Of a stretch of 64,000 bases of DNA, positions 47,255 to 58,203 are shown in pieces. Positions within the stretch are counted from its first letter, which is position 1; every line of letters starts with the position of its first letter. Location: positions 32,576,261 through 32,640,260 of the forward strand of contig CM055872.1 of assembly GCA_029582165.1 (NCBI GenBank). Direction: 5' to 3'. Under the pieces are notes generated by a model. It saw only the letters and a program-made list of their open reading frames with translations, did no database searches and had not been told where the DNA came from. The DNA is from Portulaca oleracea. Taxonomy: Eukaryota > Streptophyta > Magnoliopsida > Caryophyllales > Portulacaceae. Position numbers and translations under genes: made by a program.

Positions 47255-48217
47255 ATTGAAATCTTATATTAAAAAAACATTGAAATGTTATAAAAAGCCA
47301 ACACGCATCATGGACGATACGCAACACATAAATGGATACCCAGTGTTTAGATAATGGACATTATAATCGAATCATGTTATGCTTTTTTTAGAACAATAAT
47401 CAATCAAAATTCAGTGTTTATATAATGGACATCAAGTGTTTGATGCACGGACAATACTATTTTTCATTACATATTCATAACAAATTCAGTGCTTACTATT
47501 TAAACAACATTTTCACAAACTTTAATAGCACTTTTATCTGCTTCTATTAGAAAACAAGTACAAGCTCTTTCATTCTCCATGATTGATGATTGCGCAACAA
47601 GGTGTTTGTCTGACCACGATTATTGTTTCAGTTTTTTGGCCATTAGATATGCTTAACAAACCAAATATATTCAATATTATTAATTACAATATATATGGAT
47701 ATCCAGTGTTTGATGCACGGACATTACACATGGACTCCCTGATGTGAATTACGTCAACATCAAACCCTATTTTTTGTGTGCAACAACATGCTTTGTTTTA
47801 AGCCATTCGTTCTAATCAAATAACATGGACTCTTGACTGTTTATGGTGAATGTAGGATTGATGTCCAATGCCTAGTATAAGATTGATGTTCAATTTAGAT
47901 CATTATAATCGATCTTAATGAATCCATGGGGATGTTCTACGTGATTATACTAAAATTATACTTTACCTCATATCAAGATCGTCCATGGCTAACATACGGT
48001 TAACCTCCACTCCCGCGGCGGCGTCTCAGTCCGGTAATGTATCGACGGCCTTCTCCGGCGGACGGCGATCGCGATGAAGAATGGCAGCCGACTATGTTCT
48101 CTTCCAACGAACTCTCCAAGAAAGGTAGAATTTCTTTTTTTTTGGGATCTTCAATCCCGTAATCACGCATGATCTGGGAAAACTATAGCAATTAGGAAAC
48201 TTAGGGGGGGAAGAAGT
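47255..48217. other. MULE 5' region of the transposase gene (intron, leader)
   Basis: Holds a few ATGGACAT repeats (47340-47450, 47700-47880), the first small exon (47967-47986) and a GC-rich leader (48000-48080, CGGCGG and CCGGCGG motifs). No other gene. Confidence 0.5.
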
Positions 48218-48344
48218 CACATTATATCCCCCATAAATTAATGAAGAATATGTAAAATACATCAACCCTTAGATTAAATCCAATGGTGGGGAATGGTCAT
48301 GCTCACATGCTCATCATAAGGGCATGCTTACATGATCCACTCCT

Positions 48345-48345
<1 letters not shown>
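48218..48345 (-). repeat. Right terminal inverted repeat of the MULE
   Basis: Complement of the left TIR; the outermost bases read inward AAGGAGTGGATCATG, directly after TA. Confidence 0.9.

Positions 48346-48419
<74 letters not shown>
48346..48419. repeat. (TA)n microsatellite
   Basis: 74 bp of TA with one TACA break between the MULE and the foldback element. Confidence 0.9.
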
Positions 48420-48421
<2 letters not shown>

Positions 48422-49330
48422 AAATAGATAGGGTGAGAAGGGAGATGGGGTGAGAATGTGAGAAGAATGTTTAATAGCCCTTGGATCAAAGATCAATGGT
48501 CTTCAAAAAAAATCATTTTCTCTTTTAATTTGGGTCTCCTCACGTGAGTTATAATGGAGATGCCAAAAAAAAAACCAAGCATACTCATTTTATTGCCTGG
48601 GAAACAGCTCACGCGTGGGTTTGTGAAAGATGGCTGACTAATTGCTTCTTCCCCTGTTCCCTAGCAAGTTGTTTGAACTTGTATGAGCATCTACGAGCGT
48701 CAAATTCCATTGATGAGAGATTAGGGTTTGAGTATTATAGAGTTTTGCGGGGAAAACTAAGCAATCATCCGAAGAAGGCTGGTCGTCGATCAATTTAGTG
48801 GAGGACGATCGTGAATGTCGACGAGGAAGGTGTTCATGGATTGGGAACGAAAAGTAGTTCAAGATGGGTGGTGAATTGTTGCAATAATTTGTTTGATTGA
48901 TTGTTGCGATAACTCATTTTATTTGAACATAGATCCGAAATCAATGGGGGCCAATTTATTTGAATCCGGTGCGGTTCTTTTAACCGATGAACATCGAGTT
49001 TATTTGATTTGAATTGGTTGTTGTTGGATTCCATATGAGTATATTGTATGTCGATGTTCTTTTGATAAATGTTGGATGTCATAACCATCTTACATTACTG
49101 CTTGTGAAAAATAGAGAAAATAGAGTATGCAAGGGCCACAACCATCTTACACAGAGAAAAGAAGTTGTTGCATTTTTTTTTTTTTTTGTGTGTGTTTGTG
49201 TGTGTTTCAACCTACAGTTTCATATCCATGGATGAAAGAGATAATGGAATGAGGTAAGGTTTTTTTTAGATTATGTTCGACTTAATGGAACATAGTGCGC
49301 CAGATGATGGAATGATAGAATCGAGTGTGT
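48420..49330 (+). repeat. Left arm of the foldback element
   Basis: Pairs with 50840-51749: shared blocks include CCCTTGGATCA, TTTAATTTGGGTCTCCTCAC, TGAGAGATTAGGGTTTGAGT, CAACCTACAGTTTCATATCC and GAGATAATGGAATGAGGTAA. The ORF at 48544-48798 matches decayed sequence in the other arm and is not a credible gene. Confidence 0.8.
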
Positions 49331-49369
49331 GTTTCGACTTTCATTGGGCTGATGTTCAGCCGATTTTTA

Positions 49370-49920
49370 GATGATGCTCATTTTGTTGGTACATGATGTT
49401 TATTTACATATTGTTTGAATTGATTCTTGCCTTGTTCGTGTTGTTCATCTGGAATACACATGATGTTCATTTGGTTTGCTCGTGATGCTCATCTAACTAA
49501 TATATGATCTTCTTTTCTATGAAATTTTATGTTCATTTTGTTTGTACATATTGTCCATGTGACTTAATACATGATGTTCTATTTATAATAAATTGTTAAT
49601 AATTTGGTCGTTCATTTGATCTTGTTTGTACATAATGTTCATGTGATTAGCACATGATGTTCATCTGATTTGTACATGTTGCTGATTTCGGATGTACCTA
49701 ATACTTTTTTATTATGATTTTCTATTCATTTGGTATTCATCTGTTTTGTACACTATGATCATTTTATTATAATTAGTTTTTTTAGTTTGGCTTGTACATA
49801 ATGTTCATCAGTTGTTCGCATGTTATTTATTTTGTTTGTTCATTTATTTTGTCCATGTTGTTCATTAATTGTTTTTAACATGATGCCCATATGATGTGTA
49901 TTTTATGCTTCATATTTGAT
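49370..49920 (+). repeat. Degenerate GATGTTCAT repeat array
   Basis: Imperfect units such as CATGATGTTCATTTGGTTTG and TACATAATGTTCATGTG, roughly every 25-45 bp. Mirrored by the complement at 50155-50790. Confidence 0.75.
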
Positions 49921-49993
49921 GTTGTTCAATATTTCATTTGAAGCATTGTTCCTTTGGAGGGGTGGGAAACGACAATTCTGGTTCATTGGCCTC

Positions 49994-50188
49994 CTAATAT
50001 GCTTGTGCATCTCCAGCGACATGTTGCGGGACTGGGCTTCCATCTTCACCTACTTCGTCACATGCAGTTGAAATGTTTTTAAGGACTGTTAAAACGACAT
50101 CATGAGCATCATTTTCAGCCTCTAGGACCTGACATTCATCCCTACATATTTTCATAAAATGAACATCAATTTCAAATAAAATGAACAT
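49994..50188 (-). CDS. Small ORF at the centre of the foldback element
   Basis: 64 residues starting MFILFEIDVHF. The first part is repeat-derived, while CRDECQVLEAENDAHDVVLT to the stop is not repeat-like and is the only non-palindromic part of the element. It may be a remnant of an internal gene. No family recognised. Confidence 0.2.
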   Translation of the reverse strand: MFILFEIDVHFMKICRDECQVLEAENDAHDVVLTVLKNISTACDEVGEDGSPVPQHVAGDAQAY

Positions 50189-50790
50189 TCTTATTTTGCA
50201 AGATAGACACTAATTCCATCAAAATGGACATCGTGCTCACAGAAGATGCACATGACATTGAAACAAGATGCACATCACATTCAAAACTTTAAATAGACAT
50301 CGTTATGTTCAAATCAACAAGACATCAAAACTCAATCGTCGTGTCATATTCAAGATGAACATTACATATAAACCAAATGGACATTAAGTGTAGAGCAAAA
50401 AGGACATCATGCATAACTCTAATGGCCATTATTCTCAGACAAGATAAACATCAATTCCAACTACATAAAATTTTAATGAACATCAATTTCAAATAAAATG
50501 AATATTCTTATTTTGCCAAATAGACATCAATTCCAACAAAATGCACATCGTGCATAATCTAAATGGATGCCCATCATATTCAAACAAATTGGATATCATG
50601 TGTATAGTGTTTGACAAAAAAGTCAAAAGACATTGTTATGTTCAAACCAAAAAGACATCAAACCCAATCATCGTGTCATATTCAAGATGAACATTAAGTA
50701 TAAACCAAATGAACATTAAGTGCGGACCAAAAGGACATCATGTATAACCCTAAATGGTCATCATGCTCATACAAGATGGACTTCACGTTT
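50155..50790 (-). repeat. Degenerate ATGAACATCA / ATGGACATCA repeat array
   Basis: Imperfect units (AAATGAACATCAATTTCAAA, AAAGGACATCATG, AAATGGACATTAAG), the complementary orientation of the array at 49370-49920. Confidence 0.75.
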
Positions 50791-50839
50791 AAAAAAAATG
50801 CATATTACGTCTTCACCAAAAAGGACATCAACTCTTCAC

Positions 50840-51749
50840 CAATAGGGCACTTTGTTCCATCATCTGGTACTCTGTCCCATCAAGTCGAACATCATCTAAA
50901 AAAATCTTACCTCATTCCATTATCTCTTTCATCCATGGATATGAAACTGTAGGTTGAAACACAAACAAACACACACCAAAAAAAAAAAAAAAAAGGCAGC
51001 AACTTCTTTTCTCTATGTAAGATTGTTGTTGCCCTTTCATACTTTTTTTCTCTATTTTTCACAAGTAGTAATGTAAGATGGTTATGGATATCCAGTCTTT
51101 ATCAAAAGAACATCAACATACAATACACTCACATGGAAATCCAACAACAACCAATTCAAATCAAATAAACTTGATGTTCATCGGTTAAAACAACCGCACC
51201 AGATTCAAATCAACTGGCCCCCATTGATTTTGGATCTATGTTCAAATAGAATAGGTTATCAAAAATCAATCAAACAAATTATTGCAACAATTCACCACCC
51301 ATCTTTAACTACTTTTCATTCCCAATCCATGAACACAATCCCTGTCGACATTTACCGTCGTCCTCCACTAAATTTATCGACAATCGGCTTTCTTCGAATG
51401 ATTGCTCGGTTTTCACCGCAAAAATCTGCAATACTCAAACCCTAATCTCTCACCGATGGAATCCGAAACTCGTAGATGCTCATACCGGTTCAAACAACTT
51501 GTTAGGGAACTGGGGAAGGAGCAATCAATCATCCACCTTTCACAAACCCACGCGTGAGCGATTTCCCAGGCAGTAATAATGAGTATGATTGTTTTCCTTT
51601 TTTTGCTTCTCCATTATAACTCACGTGAGGAGACCCAAATTAAAAGAGAAAATGATGTTTTTTTCAAAACCATTGATCTATGATCCAAGGGCTATTAGAC
51701 ATCCTTCTCACATTCTCACCTCATCTCCCTTCTCACCCTATCTATTCCC
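50840..51749 (-). repeat. Right arm of the foldback element
   Basis: Inverted copy of 48420-49330 with scattered substitutions and small indels. Confidence 0.8.
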
Positions 51750-51771
51750 TATATATATATATATATATATT
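51750..51771. repeat. (TA)n microsatellite (short)
   Basis: About 20 bp between the foldback element and the LINE 3' end. Confidence 0.85.
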
Positions 51772-51824
51772 TTGAAAAATGTGTGATAAATTAATAATAA
51801 AGAGAGAAAACCAGTATTACAATC

Positions 51825-54800
51825 CTACGTACATAACAAATCTATGTAGTTTGTAAACTTTGCTTTTTTCTTTGTAAGGTACAATGTTCTATCCCGAAGG
51901 TGGTGTTTGATGGACTTAAAGGTCTGCGAAGGATCTCTTCTACTGTTCTTGAAAATCAGAGTATTTCTCGCTAGCCAGATGTTGTAGATGTAAGAGGCAA
52001 AAACAGCAAAGATGATTTCCTTTCTGAGCTTGCTTTCCTTGAGGTTTAGAAATTTCCGACCCCATTGCTCCCATGTTTGTGCTCTTGGAAGTTTGATCCA
52101 ATTTGTCAGATGTTCTCTTATCTGTTGGGCATATGAGCAATCGTACATAAGATGTTCTATCGTTTCATCATGATTGCCACACATTAGACAAAGAGGGAGG
52201 ACATCATGATTGTGCATCCTGGTTTTCACCTGTAGTCTTCCATGTAATGCCATCCAGGCACAGAAAGAACGTCTTGGAGTGTTGTATTTGTTCCATACGA
52301 TTCTTGCCCAGGGCCATTTGACATTTTCCCCTTCGAAGGCTTTGTAGGCCTTTGAAACCGAGAATTGGTTTCTTGGAATGTTCTTCGAATTGATTTGGTC
52401 TCTTACATCACAAAGCTTCTTGAAATACCAACATGTGTCTCCCTTAGATTGATAGTCCCACCAGTCTCGATCCTTGATGTATCGTACGTGGATCCATTTG
52501 ACCCAGAGACTTTCTTTATGCTCAGCCACTGCCATGACCTGTTTCCCTATCAAGGCCTTGTTCCAATTCTTTAGATTTTTTATACCTAAACCCCCACTTG
52601 ATTTAGGCTTGCAAACAGTGGATCAACTTATAGGAGGAGACTTTGAGGATTGTGTGTCCGCATTCCAAAGGAAATTTCGACACACCCGAGTGATTTGATC
52701 AATAACACTTTGGGGGATGATCAAAATGGATGCCCAGTATGTGTAAGCACCAAAAAGAACTGAATTGATGAGCATCAACCTACCTGCGTAGGAAATATTT
52801 GCAGTTCTCCAAGACTTGATCCTCAAGGTGATTTTGTCAACCAATTTTTGGCATTCTAACTTGCTTAGTCAACCATCTGTTATGGGCATCCCCAAGTAGT
52901 AAAAGGGCAGGTCCCCCTCTTCGAAACCTGTAGTTTGAATGATTTGATTTTTAACGGATTGTGTTGTGCCGCAAATCATTATCTTTGATTTGGTCGGGTT
53001 GGAGCTGAGGCCTGAGACTTGATTGAAGTGGTGTAGGGCATCTTTGATCTTTTGAACACTATAAGGGTCTGCTGCAGCAAATATCATCAGGTCGTCCGCA
53101 AAGATTAAATGAGTAATATTTAAGCTCTTACAGCGTGGGAAATATTTGAAGTTGGGCTCCTTAGCCGTTGCGGAAAGGCTTCTTGAGAGATATTCCATTG
53201 AAAGGACGAATAGCAGAGGAGATATCGGATCTCCTTGATGTAGCCCTCTAGCTCCTTTGAAAAAACCATTTGTACCACCATTGATTTGAACCGTGTAAGA
53301 AGGGGTGGAGATGCAGCTCATAATCCATTCAATAAATTGAGGGGGAAATTTGTATCCTTGAAGAATCTCTTTGACGAAGTCCCACTTCACATTGTCAAAT
53401 GCCTTGCTAATGTCGATTTTGAGGATGCATTTTGATTGGGAGGTTTTCCTGCGAAAGCCACGTGATAGTTCATGGCACATGAAAACATTATGGATCAGTT
53501 CACGACCTGGGATGAAGGTTGTTTGGCTGTCATTGATCAAATGCGGTAGGACAGCTTTTAGTCTTGAGGCGATCAACTTGGTAATGGTTTTGTAGAAAGT
53601 GTTGCAACAGGAGATGGGCCTGAAGTCAGCAGCTGAATCAGGGTTTTCTATCTTGAGGATTAGGGCCAAAATTGTTAAGTTCAGAGCTGGGAGTAGCCGG
53701 CCTGTCTGAAAAAACTCATTTATAGCAGCGCAAAAAATATCTTCCAAATGTGGCCAGGCTGCTTTATAGAACCCACTTGAAAAGCCATCTGGACCTGGGG
53801 ATTTTGTGTTCGGGATTAAGAAGAGTGCTTCCTTGATTTCATTCATATTGAAAGGCATGCACAATTGCAGCTGTTGGTGACAGATGAGGGTAGAGCCTTG
53901 CTGAATAATGGAATGATTTATGCTTTGTTTTTTACCTGGGTCCTTACCCATGATATTCTGAAAATAATTTGCCAGGTGATCACCAACTTGTTTAAAACCA
54001 GTAATACTCTGTCCATTATGATCAGTGAGAGAATGGACTGTTGATGTGAGTTTTCTCATCTATCTGCCGAGTTTAAGATGGTTCTGTAGTTCTCTTTCAT
54101 TTCTCTTTCTTCCTGAATGAGTTGCTGATTATTGGGATCTGCCATCATGGAGTTCTGGATGACCATCAGCTTTTGTCGAGCTGTCTCACATTGTGTATGA
54201 ATATCAGCAAATTTTATTTTATTTAGATCCTTGAGAGCAGGTTTGAGACCCTTTTGCAAGTGATAGAGTGCATGCATAGGTGAGCCGATTATGATGTTTT
54301 CCTTTGCTTTTTCAACAATGCTATTGAAGCTAGGATCTGTGACCCACATGTCGCAGAAACGGAAGCTGGTTTGTGGTTGAGGGCCTTCTATAAATTCAAG
54401 TAAAATTGGTTTATGATCAGAAAGACTTTGTGGAAGGTACGTACCCTTCACATAATCATTTGCTATCAACCAATCTTGATTATAGAAAACCCGATCAATC
54501 TTTGATTGGACCTGACCATTTGACCAAGTGTGTGTTGCTCCATGACAAATTAGCTAAGTGAGCTGGCAGTGCTCAATACAGCATTGGAAATCTCTGGTTT
54601 CAAAGCTTTGGACTGATGTCCCATATAATCTGTCTTCTTCATACAGGATTGAGTTGAAATCACCCATTATACACCAAGCTCCAGTGACATTGCTCGAAAT
54701 AAGCTTTAAATTTTCCCACAAGCAGACTCGCTCCTCAATTCGATTGAAACCATAAACAAATGTATACATGGCTGTTGTATTTCTATTGTAATCAACGATT

Positions 54801-55078
54801 TTGCTGTGAATATGCTGAGCATCGACTTGAAGCACTTGTACAGCCACTTTGTTTGGACTCCAAGCTATATATATTCTACCATTTCCATGAGAACCAAAAT
54901 TATTGTATGTAGACCAAGATTTGAACATACCTTGAGTGATGCTGGATTCCTTTTCAGGTTTCACTTTTGTTTCAAGCAAACAAATCACAGTAGCCTTTGT
55001 GCTACGCAAGAAGATCAGGATATCTTCTTGTTTTCTGGAGTCATTTAGACCCCTAACATTCCATGTGACTATTTTCAT
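51825..55078 (-). pseudogene. LINE ORF2: endonuclease/RT/zf-RVT, broken
   Basis: Starts MKIVTWNVRGLND at 55078, overlapping the ORF1 stop. Endonuclease motifs: LLETKVK, IMGDFNSILYEEDR, SKIDRVF, LSDHKPI. RT: SPGPDGFSSGFY, DFRPISCCNTFYK, KIDISKAFDNVKW, GLHQGDPISPLLF, LIFADDLMIFA (F for Y in YADD). zf-RVT near the end: WVMALHGRL-like block (FCAWMALHGRL), CLMCGNHDETIEHLMYDC. Breaks: an in-frame stop at 54554-54556, a small deletion with frameshift near 54058 (about 25-30 residues missing relative to the other LINE between endonuclease and RT), a stop at 52869, and shifts near 52620 and 52560. Confidence 0.85.
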
Positions 55079-56399
55079 TGGGGGGTCGAGTCAGTTTTGG
55101 AGGAGCTCTTGCTCCTCTCTTCTTCTTCTTCTCCTACTGTGGGAGCATTTCCATTTGTGGCAGTAGTTTGATTCTCCTCAGCATATCCTAACAATTGGAA
55201 TTTATTTGTTATTTGCAGCTCAGGATTTATTGGGTTTAAGTGAGGACTTGTGTTTCTGGGTTTGACTCTCCTTAGAGAGTTGATCTGTATGAACCCATCT
55301 TCATCAACAGTCCTATCTTTCACTTTAATTTTCCATTCCTGCTTTGTAGTGACTGGTTTTCTGTGGTTTGGGTTGGATTTCTTGTCCTCTTCTTTGCTCT
55401 TCTTTCTGCATTCATCCTCTGTATGTCCCAACATTTGACAATATATGCACGAAGTTGGCTTCCATTCATATTCCACTGATTGTGTGATTAACACATCTTG
55501 TTCATTGATATATTTGATCTCATGTGGAAAGGTGCTATCCAGTTGAACCTCAACCAAGATGCGTGCATATGTGAGATTTGTTCTGTCCTTTGTAGCCCTG
55601 TCTGTCTTAATTGGTATACCAATTAGACTAGCAAGCCTACTTAGATTTCTTTGGCTCCGATTGGATATCTAAGCGTGAATTTTATCCAAATTGGCAGAGA
55701 TTTGAATTCATCCATATTGATTGTTTGTGATGGATTCCATGGCCTAACCACGAAAGGCTTCTTATCAAAGAAAAAAATACCTCTTTTGAGTACCTCGTTC
55801 TTCTCTGCCTCTTTGTTGAATCTCACCAGAAACACTCCTCTTCGTACAGATGCAATGTTGCTCAGGTCGTATTGTGCCCAAATTCTCTTGATGAAACCTT
55901 CTATGATTGGGAATGGTGGGTTTGCCCCAACCACACGACACAGTACAGATGATTTCCAAAAATCGATTTCCTTTTGGACTTCTTCTTTCTCTATCGTTGC
56001 AATTGGAGATCCCTCAATTATTGTAGCTTCTATGTACTCTAGATTTGTTCCTTCATCTGGATCGAGTAAAGAAGCATAGGTTGAAGGTCGCTTTTTAAAT
56101 TCTTGAGGAGCTTCATTTGATTTTTGTTTACCTTCTTCTTGAATTGTTTTCTGGGTAACTGAATCTTCAATTTTTGATGCCGATTTGCCGGAATCTGGGC
56201 CAGTATATGGCTGTCGCTGTGTTGCAGTGGTCTTGCTCCCCTCACCTTCGGCTGTTGCCAGAGAGATGCTCGTAGAAACCTTGGTTGGTGTTTTGGCTTT
56301 TGCTTTCCTGGTCTTTGCCATGGCTGGGGTCGACGCCCTGGACTCAGGGAAGCTGGCTGCCGGAATCGCCAAGGATCGCCAAGAGAGAGACGGTCTCAA
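55075..56399 (-). pseudogene. LINE ORF1: DUF4283 + CCHC zinc knuckle, one frameshift
   Basis: Residues 1-75 are Ser/Thr/Lys-rich (TRKAKAKTPTK). The DUF4283 domain follows: WKSSVLCRVVGANPPF, FIKRIWAQYDLSNIASV, RGIFFFDKKPFVVRPWNPSQ, LPIWIKF. A frameshift near 55645 separates it from the second part (55557 on), which has the knuckle CIYCQMLGHTEDEC and a Glu-rich tail (EEEEERSKSS). The ORF1 stop overlaps the ORF2 start. The first ATG at 56399 is close to the element 5' end; a later ATG (MAKTRKA) is also possible. Confidence 0.8.
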
Positions 56400-56411
56400 G
56401 GAGAGAGAAAG

Positions 56412-56415
<4 letters not shown>

Positions 56416-56469
<54 letters not shown>
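56416..56469. repeat. (TA)n microsatellite
   Basis: Pure TA run between the LINE 5' end and the 1.7-kb TIR element. Confidence 0.9.
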
Positions 56470-56472
<3 letters not shown>

Positions 56473-57007
56473 AAATTGGATTCTAATAATCCCTACTTTC
56501 ACAAATTGGACAGCAATAATCCATACTTTCATTTTGGATTCTGATGGTCCAAAAAAAAATTGTATTTGGGTGGGACGCCGACGAGTTGAGAGGTGGTGAC
56601 TCGGTGGTTTTCTGACATGGAACATTGACCATGTGTTTGAGCGCGTTGACTTATATTTTGAGTGCCACATCAGATGTAAAACACATGCCCTCTTTTTTTT
56701 TTTCCTTTTTTCTATTTCCAGCTTGGATTAAAATTTAAAACCCCTCCTCCCCTTTCTTTCTCTCTCTTATTTTTCCCTCTCCCTCAGCTCTTCACAATAG
56801 TGGCAATTGAACCCAGAAAATAGGGGAAATCAGACTGTATAATGGCAATGGCGATTGGAATTCATCACAATAATGGCAATTGAAATTCTATCTCTCCTTA
56901 ATCAGGAAGAAGACCACCATCGGCAGACAGCAACTTGGTTTAAAATTTATAGTTTGGATTGAAATTCCGGGTTGGATTAAAATTGAAAAAGGGACTGTAA
57001 ACTATTC

Positions 57008-57451
57008 ATGGCTTCCCACCTCAAGAAACAAACCTCTCTAACCATGGCTTCCCACCTCCCTCTTCTCTCTCTCCTCCTCCTCCTCATCCTCCTCCCAACC
57101 ACCACCATCACCGTAATCTCCTCTGCCTTCAACACCACCACTATCACCACATATCTCCTTCCACCACCACCCATCGCCACCCTCTCCCCTCTCTCTCCTC
57201 CTCCCCCAACAACCACCCCTCCCCCACTTCACCATCATCTTCGACACCCTAGCCAACGCCGGCGACTTACGCAACTGGACCAACCTCCTCGACCCCTACC
57301 TCCTCCCTTTCTCCGCCCCTTCTTCGTCCCCGACGACGCAGCGTCGAAATCGGCGTCGACACCGACGGAGGAGGCGTCTAGATCGACGACGGAGCCGGCG
57401 GAGTCTCCAACCCACCACCACCGCAACAGTAACTTCCTCCACCACCTTTAG
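57008..57451 (+). pseudogene. Possible captured gene fragment (signal peptide + Pro-rich + FAS1-like?)
   Basis: Reads MASHLPLLSLLLLLILLPTT, a signal-peptide-like start, then a Pro/Thr-rich stretch. In the next frame (from 57225) HFTIIFDTLANAGDLRNWTN appears, which resembles the beginning of a fasciclin (FAS1) domain as in arabinogalactan proteins. The GC-rich composition (TCCTCC and CACC runs) contrasts with the AT-rich flanks. The frame change and lack of downstream homology mark it as a fragment. FAS1 is a weak guess; the sequence could also be random C-rich DNA. Confidence 0.3.
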
Positions 57452-57739
57452 CAACAACCAATTGTAATCGGAATCAAATGGAGATTGGAGGTGAGAGACA
57501 GAAAACGGGGCTTGGCTGAAACAAAAGGGAAACAAAAGAGAGAAACCTCTGCTTTCTTTGTCTTTGCTCATTAATCCAGCTTTGAGGATTTTTTGGGGTT
57601 TGATTTTGTTTTTGGTTGTTGTAGGAAGGGAGGATCGATGAGAATGGGGATTTACAGTGCTCGTCAATTAGGAAGAAAAGGAAATTCATCACAATAATTG
57701 AACCCAGAAAATAGGATACAAAGGAAGAGAAAGAAATGA

Positions 57740-57753
57740 GACACACACACACG

Positions 57754-57808
<55 letters not shown>
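57740..57808. repeat. (CA)n-(GA)n compound microsatellite
   Basis: ACACACAC run with one G interruption followed by an uninterrupted GA run. Confidence 0.95.
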
Positions 57809-58134
57809 CATTCAAGAAATCAACGGGAAAGGGAAAAAGAAGAGAGAGAAACAAAGGGAAAAGGGAGATAAAATTTAATAGAAGTTGGAATAAAAAAAAG
57901 GAAAAATAATGAAGCATGTGTTTTTAATATGATGTGGCAGCCAAAATCAAAGTAAACGCGGTCAAACACATGATTATGGTGCCATGTCAGAAAACCACCG
58001 AGTCACTGCCTCTCAACTCGTCGGCGTCCCACCCAAATACAATTTCTTTTTTTGGACCACCAGAATCCAAAATGAAAGTAGGGATTATTGTTGTCCAATT
58101 TGTGAAAGTAGGGATTGTTAGAACCCAATTTCCC

Positions 58135-58147
58135 TATATATATATAT

Positions 58148-58201
<54 letters not shown>
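58135..58201. repeat. (TA)n microsatellite
   Basis: TA run with one AAA break. Confidence 0.9.

Positions 58202-58203
<2 letters not shown>

Larger units (their letters stand above)
32125..47986 (-). pseudogene. FAR1/MURA-like MULE transposase, multi-exon, split and decayed
   Basis: The gene runs left from the right TIR. A small first exon begins MDDLDM (47986) and ends at a GT donor (47966). The FAR1 zinc-binding domain begins in the exon at 47254-46874, is split by the LTR element 34295-46873 (TSD GCCAT), and continues at 34289. The transposase domain follows (to 33556), then the SWIM exon (about 33330-32539), and a C-terminal exon (about 32460-32125) with KRRAKRTRT and a knuckle-like CDAIATHDSRNC. 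Such proteins cut and join MULE ends through an RNase H-like DDE core. Frameshifts at about 34187 and 33585 make the copy inactive. Domesticated relatives include FHY3/FAR1, but the TIR context points to a transposon gene. Confidence 0.8.
5837..48345. mobile_element. Giant MULE carrying ULP1-like and FAR1-like genes, swollen by nested retrotransposons
   Basis: The two ends are inverted repeats: GGGAATGGATCATGTAAGCA at 5837, and inward from 48345 the complement of the right end (AGTGGATCATGTAAGCATGC); the match continues for about 120 bp. Both ends abut (TA)n. Inside are a ULP1-like gene (+) and a FAR1/MURA-type transposase (-), converging. Removing the three insertions that sit directly in it, with one TSD copy each (8035-9316, 12574-30940, 34295-46873), leaves a core of about 10.3 kb. 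Transposases with FAR1-MULE-SWIM architecture mobilise Mutator-like elements, and some plant MULEs are known to carry ULP1-like genes. The span and both TIRs are direct observation; naming it a MULE follows from the transposase. Confidence 0.8.
48420..51749. mobile_element. Foldback (giant palindromic) TIR element
   Basis: 3330 bp whose two halves are inverted copies. Termini GGAAATAGATAGGGTGAGAA and, at the right, CTTCTCACCCTATCTATTCCC. The arms match for at least 900 bp and continue, more loosely, through motif-rich stretches to a centre near 50,000. No transposase. Both ends abut (TA)n. The element shares repeat motifs with the MULE core and its terminus with the element at the left window edge. 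Probably a non-autonomous MULE-type element, an inference from these shared parts. Confidence 0.75.
51771..56415 (-). mobile_element. L1-type LINE, near full length
   Basis: ORF1 and ORF2 on the minus strand with a short 3' UTR (about 50 bp after the ORF2 stop at 51825) ending CATTTTTCAAAA directly followed by (TA)n instead of a long poly(A). The 5' end also meets (TA)n. Same general structure as the LINE at 1086-5174, but the proteins differ clearly, so it is a different subfamily. Both boundaries are TA, so no target duplication can be read. Confidence 0.85.
56470..58134. mobile_element. 1.7-kb TIR element with internal, possibly captured, sequence
   Basis: Outer TIRs (GGGAAATTGGATTCTAATAA; complement at the right) match those of the 0.5-kb MITEs for about 80 bp, then extend as a second paired block to about 230 bp (GGGTGGGACGCCGACGAGTT at the left, complement near 58015). 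The interior differs from the MITEs: C-rich, exon-like DNA at 57000-57450 and a CA/GA microsatellite. Both ends abut TA. No transposase. Resembles Pack-type elements that pick up host gene pieces. Confidence 0.75.

Noticed and set aside
32125..47986. A domesticated host FAR1/FHY3 gene
   Set aside because: Frameshifts, lost catalytic residues, and position inside matched TIRs opposite a ULP1-like gene favour a transposon transposase.
57474..57917. 147-residue minus-strand ORF with Leu-Ser and Cys-Val repeats
   Set aside because: Translation of the CA/GA microsatellite and flanks.
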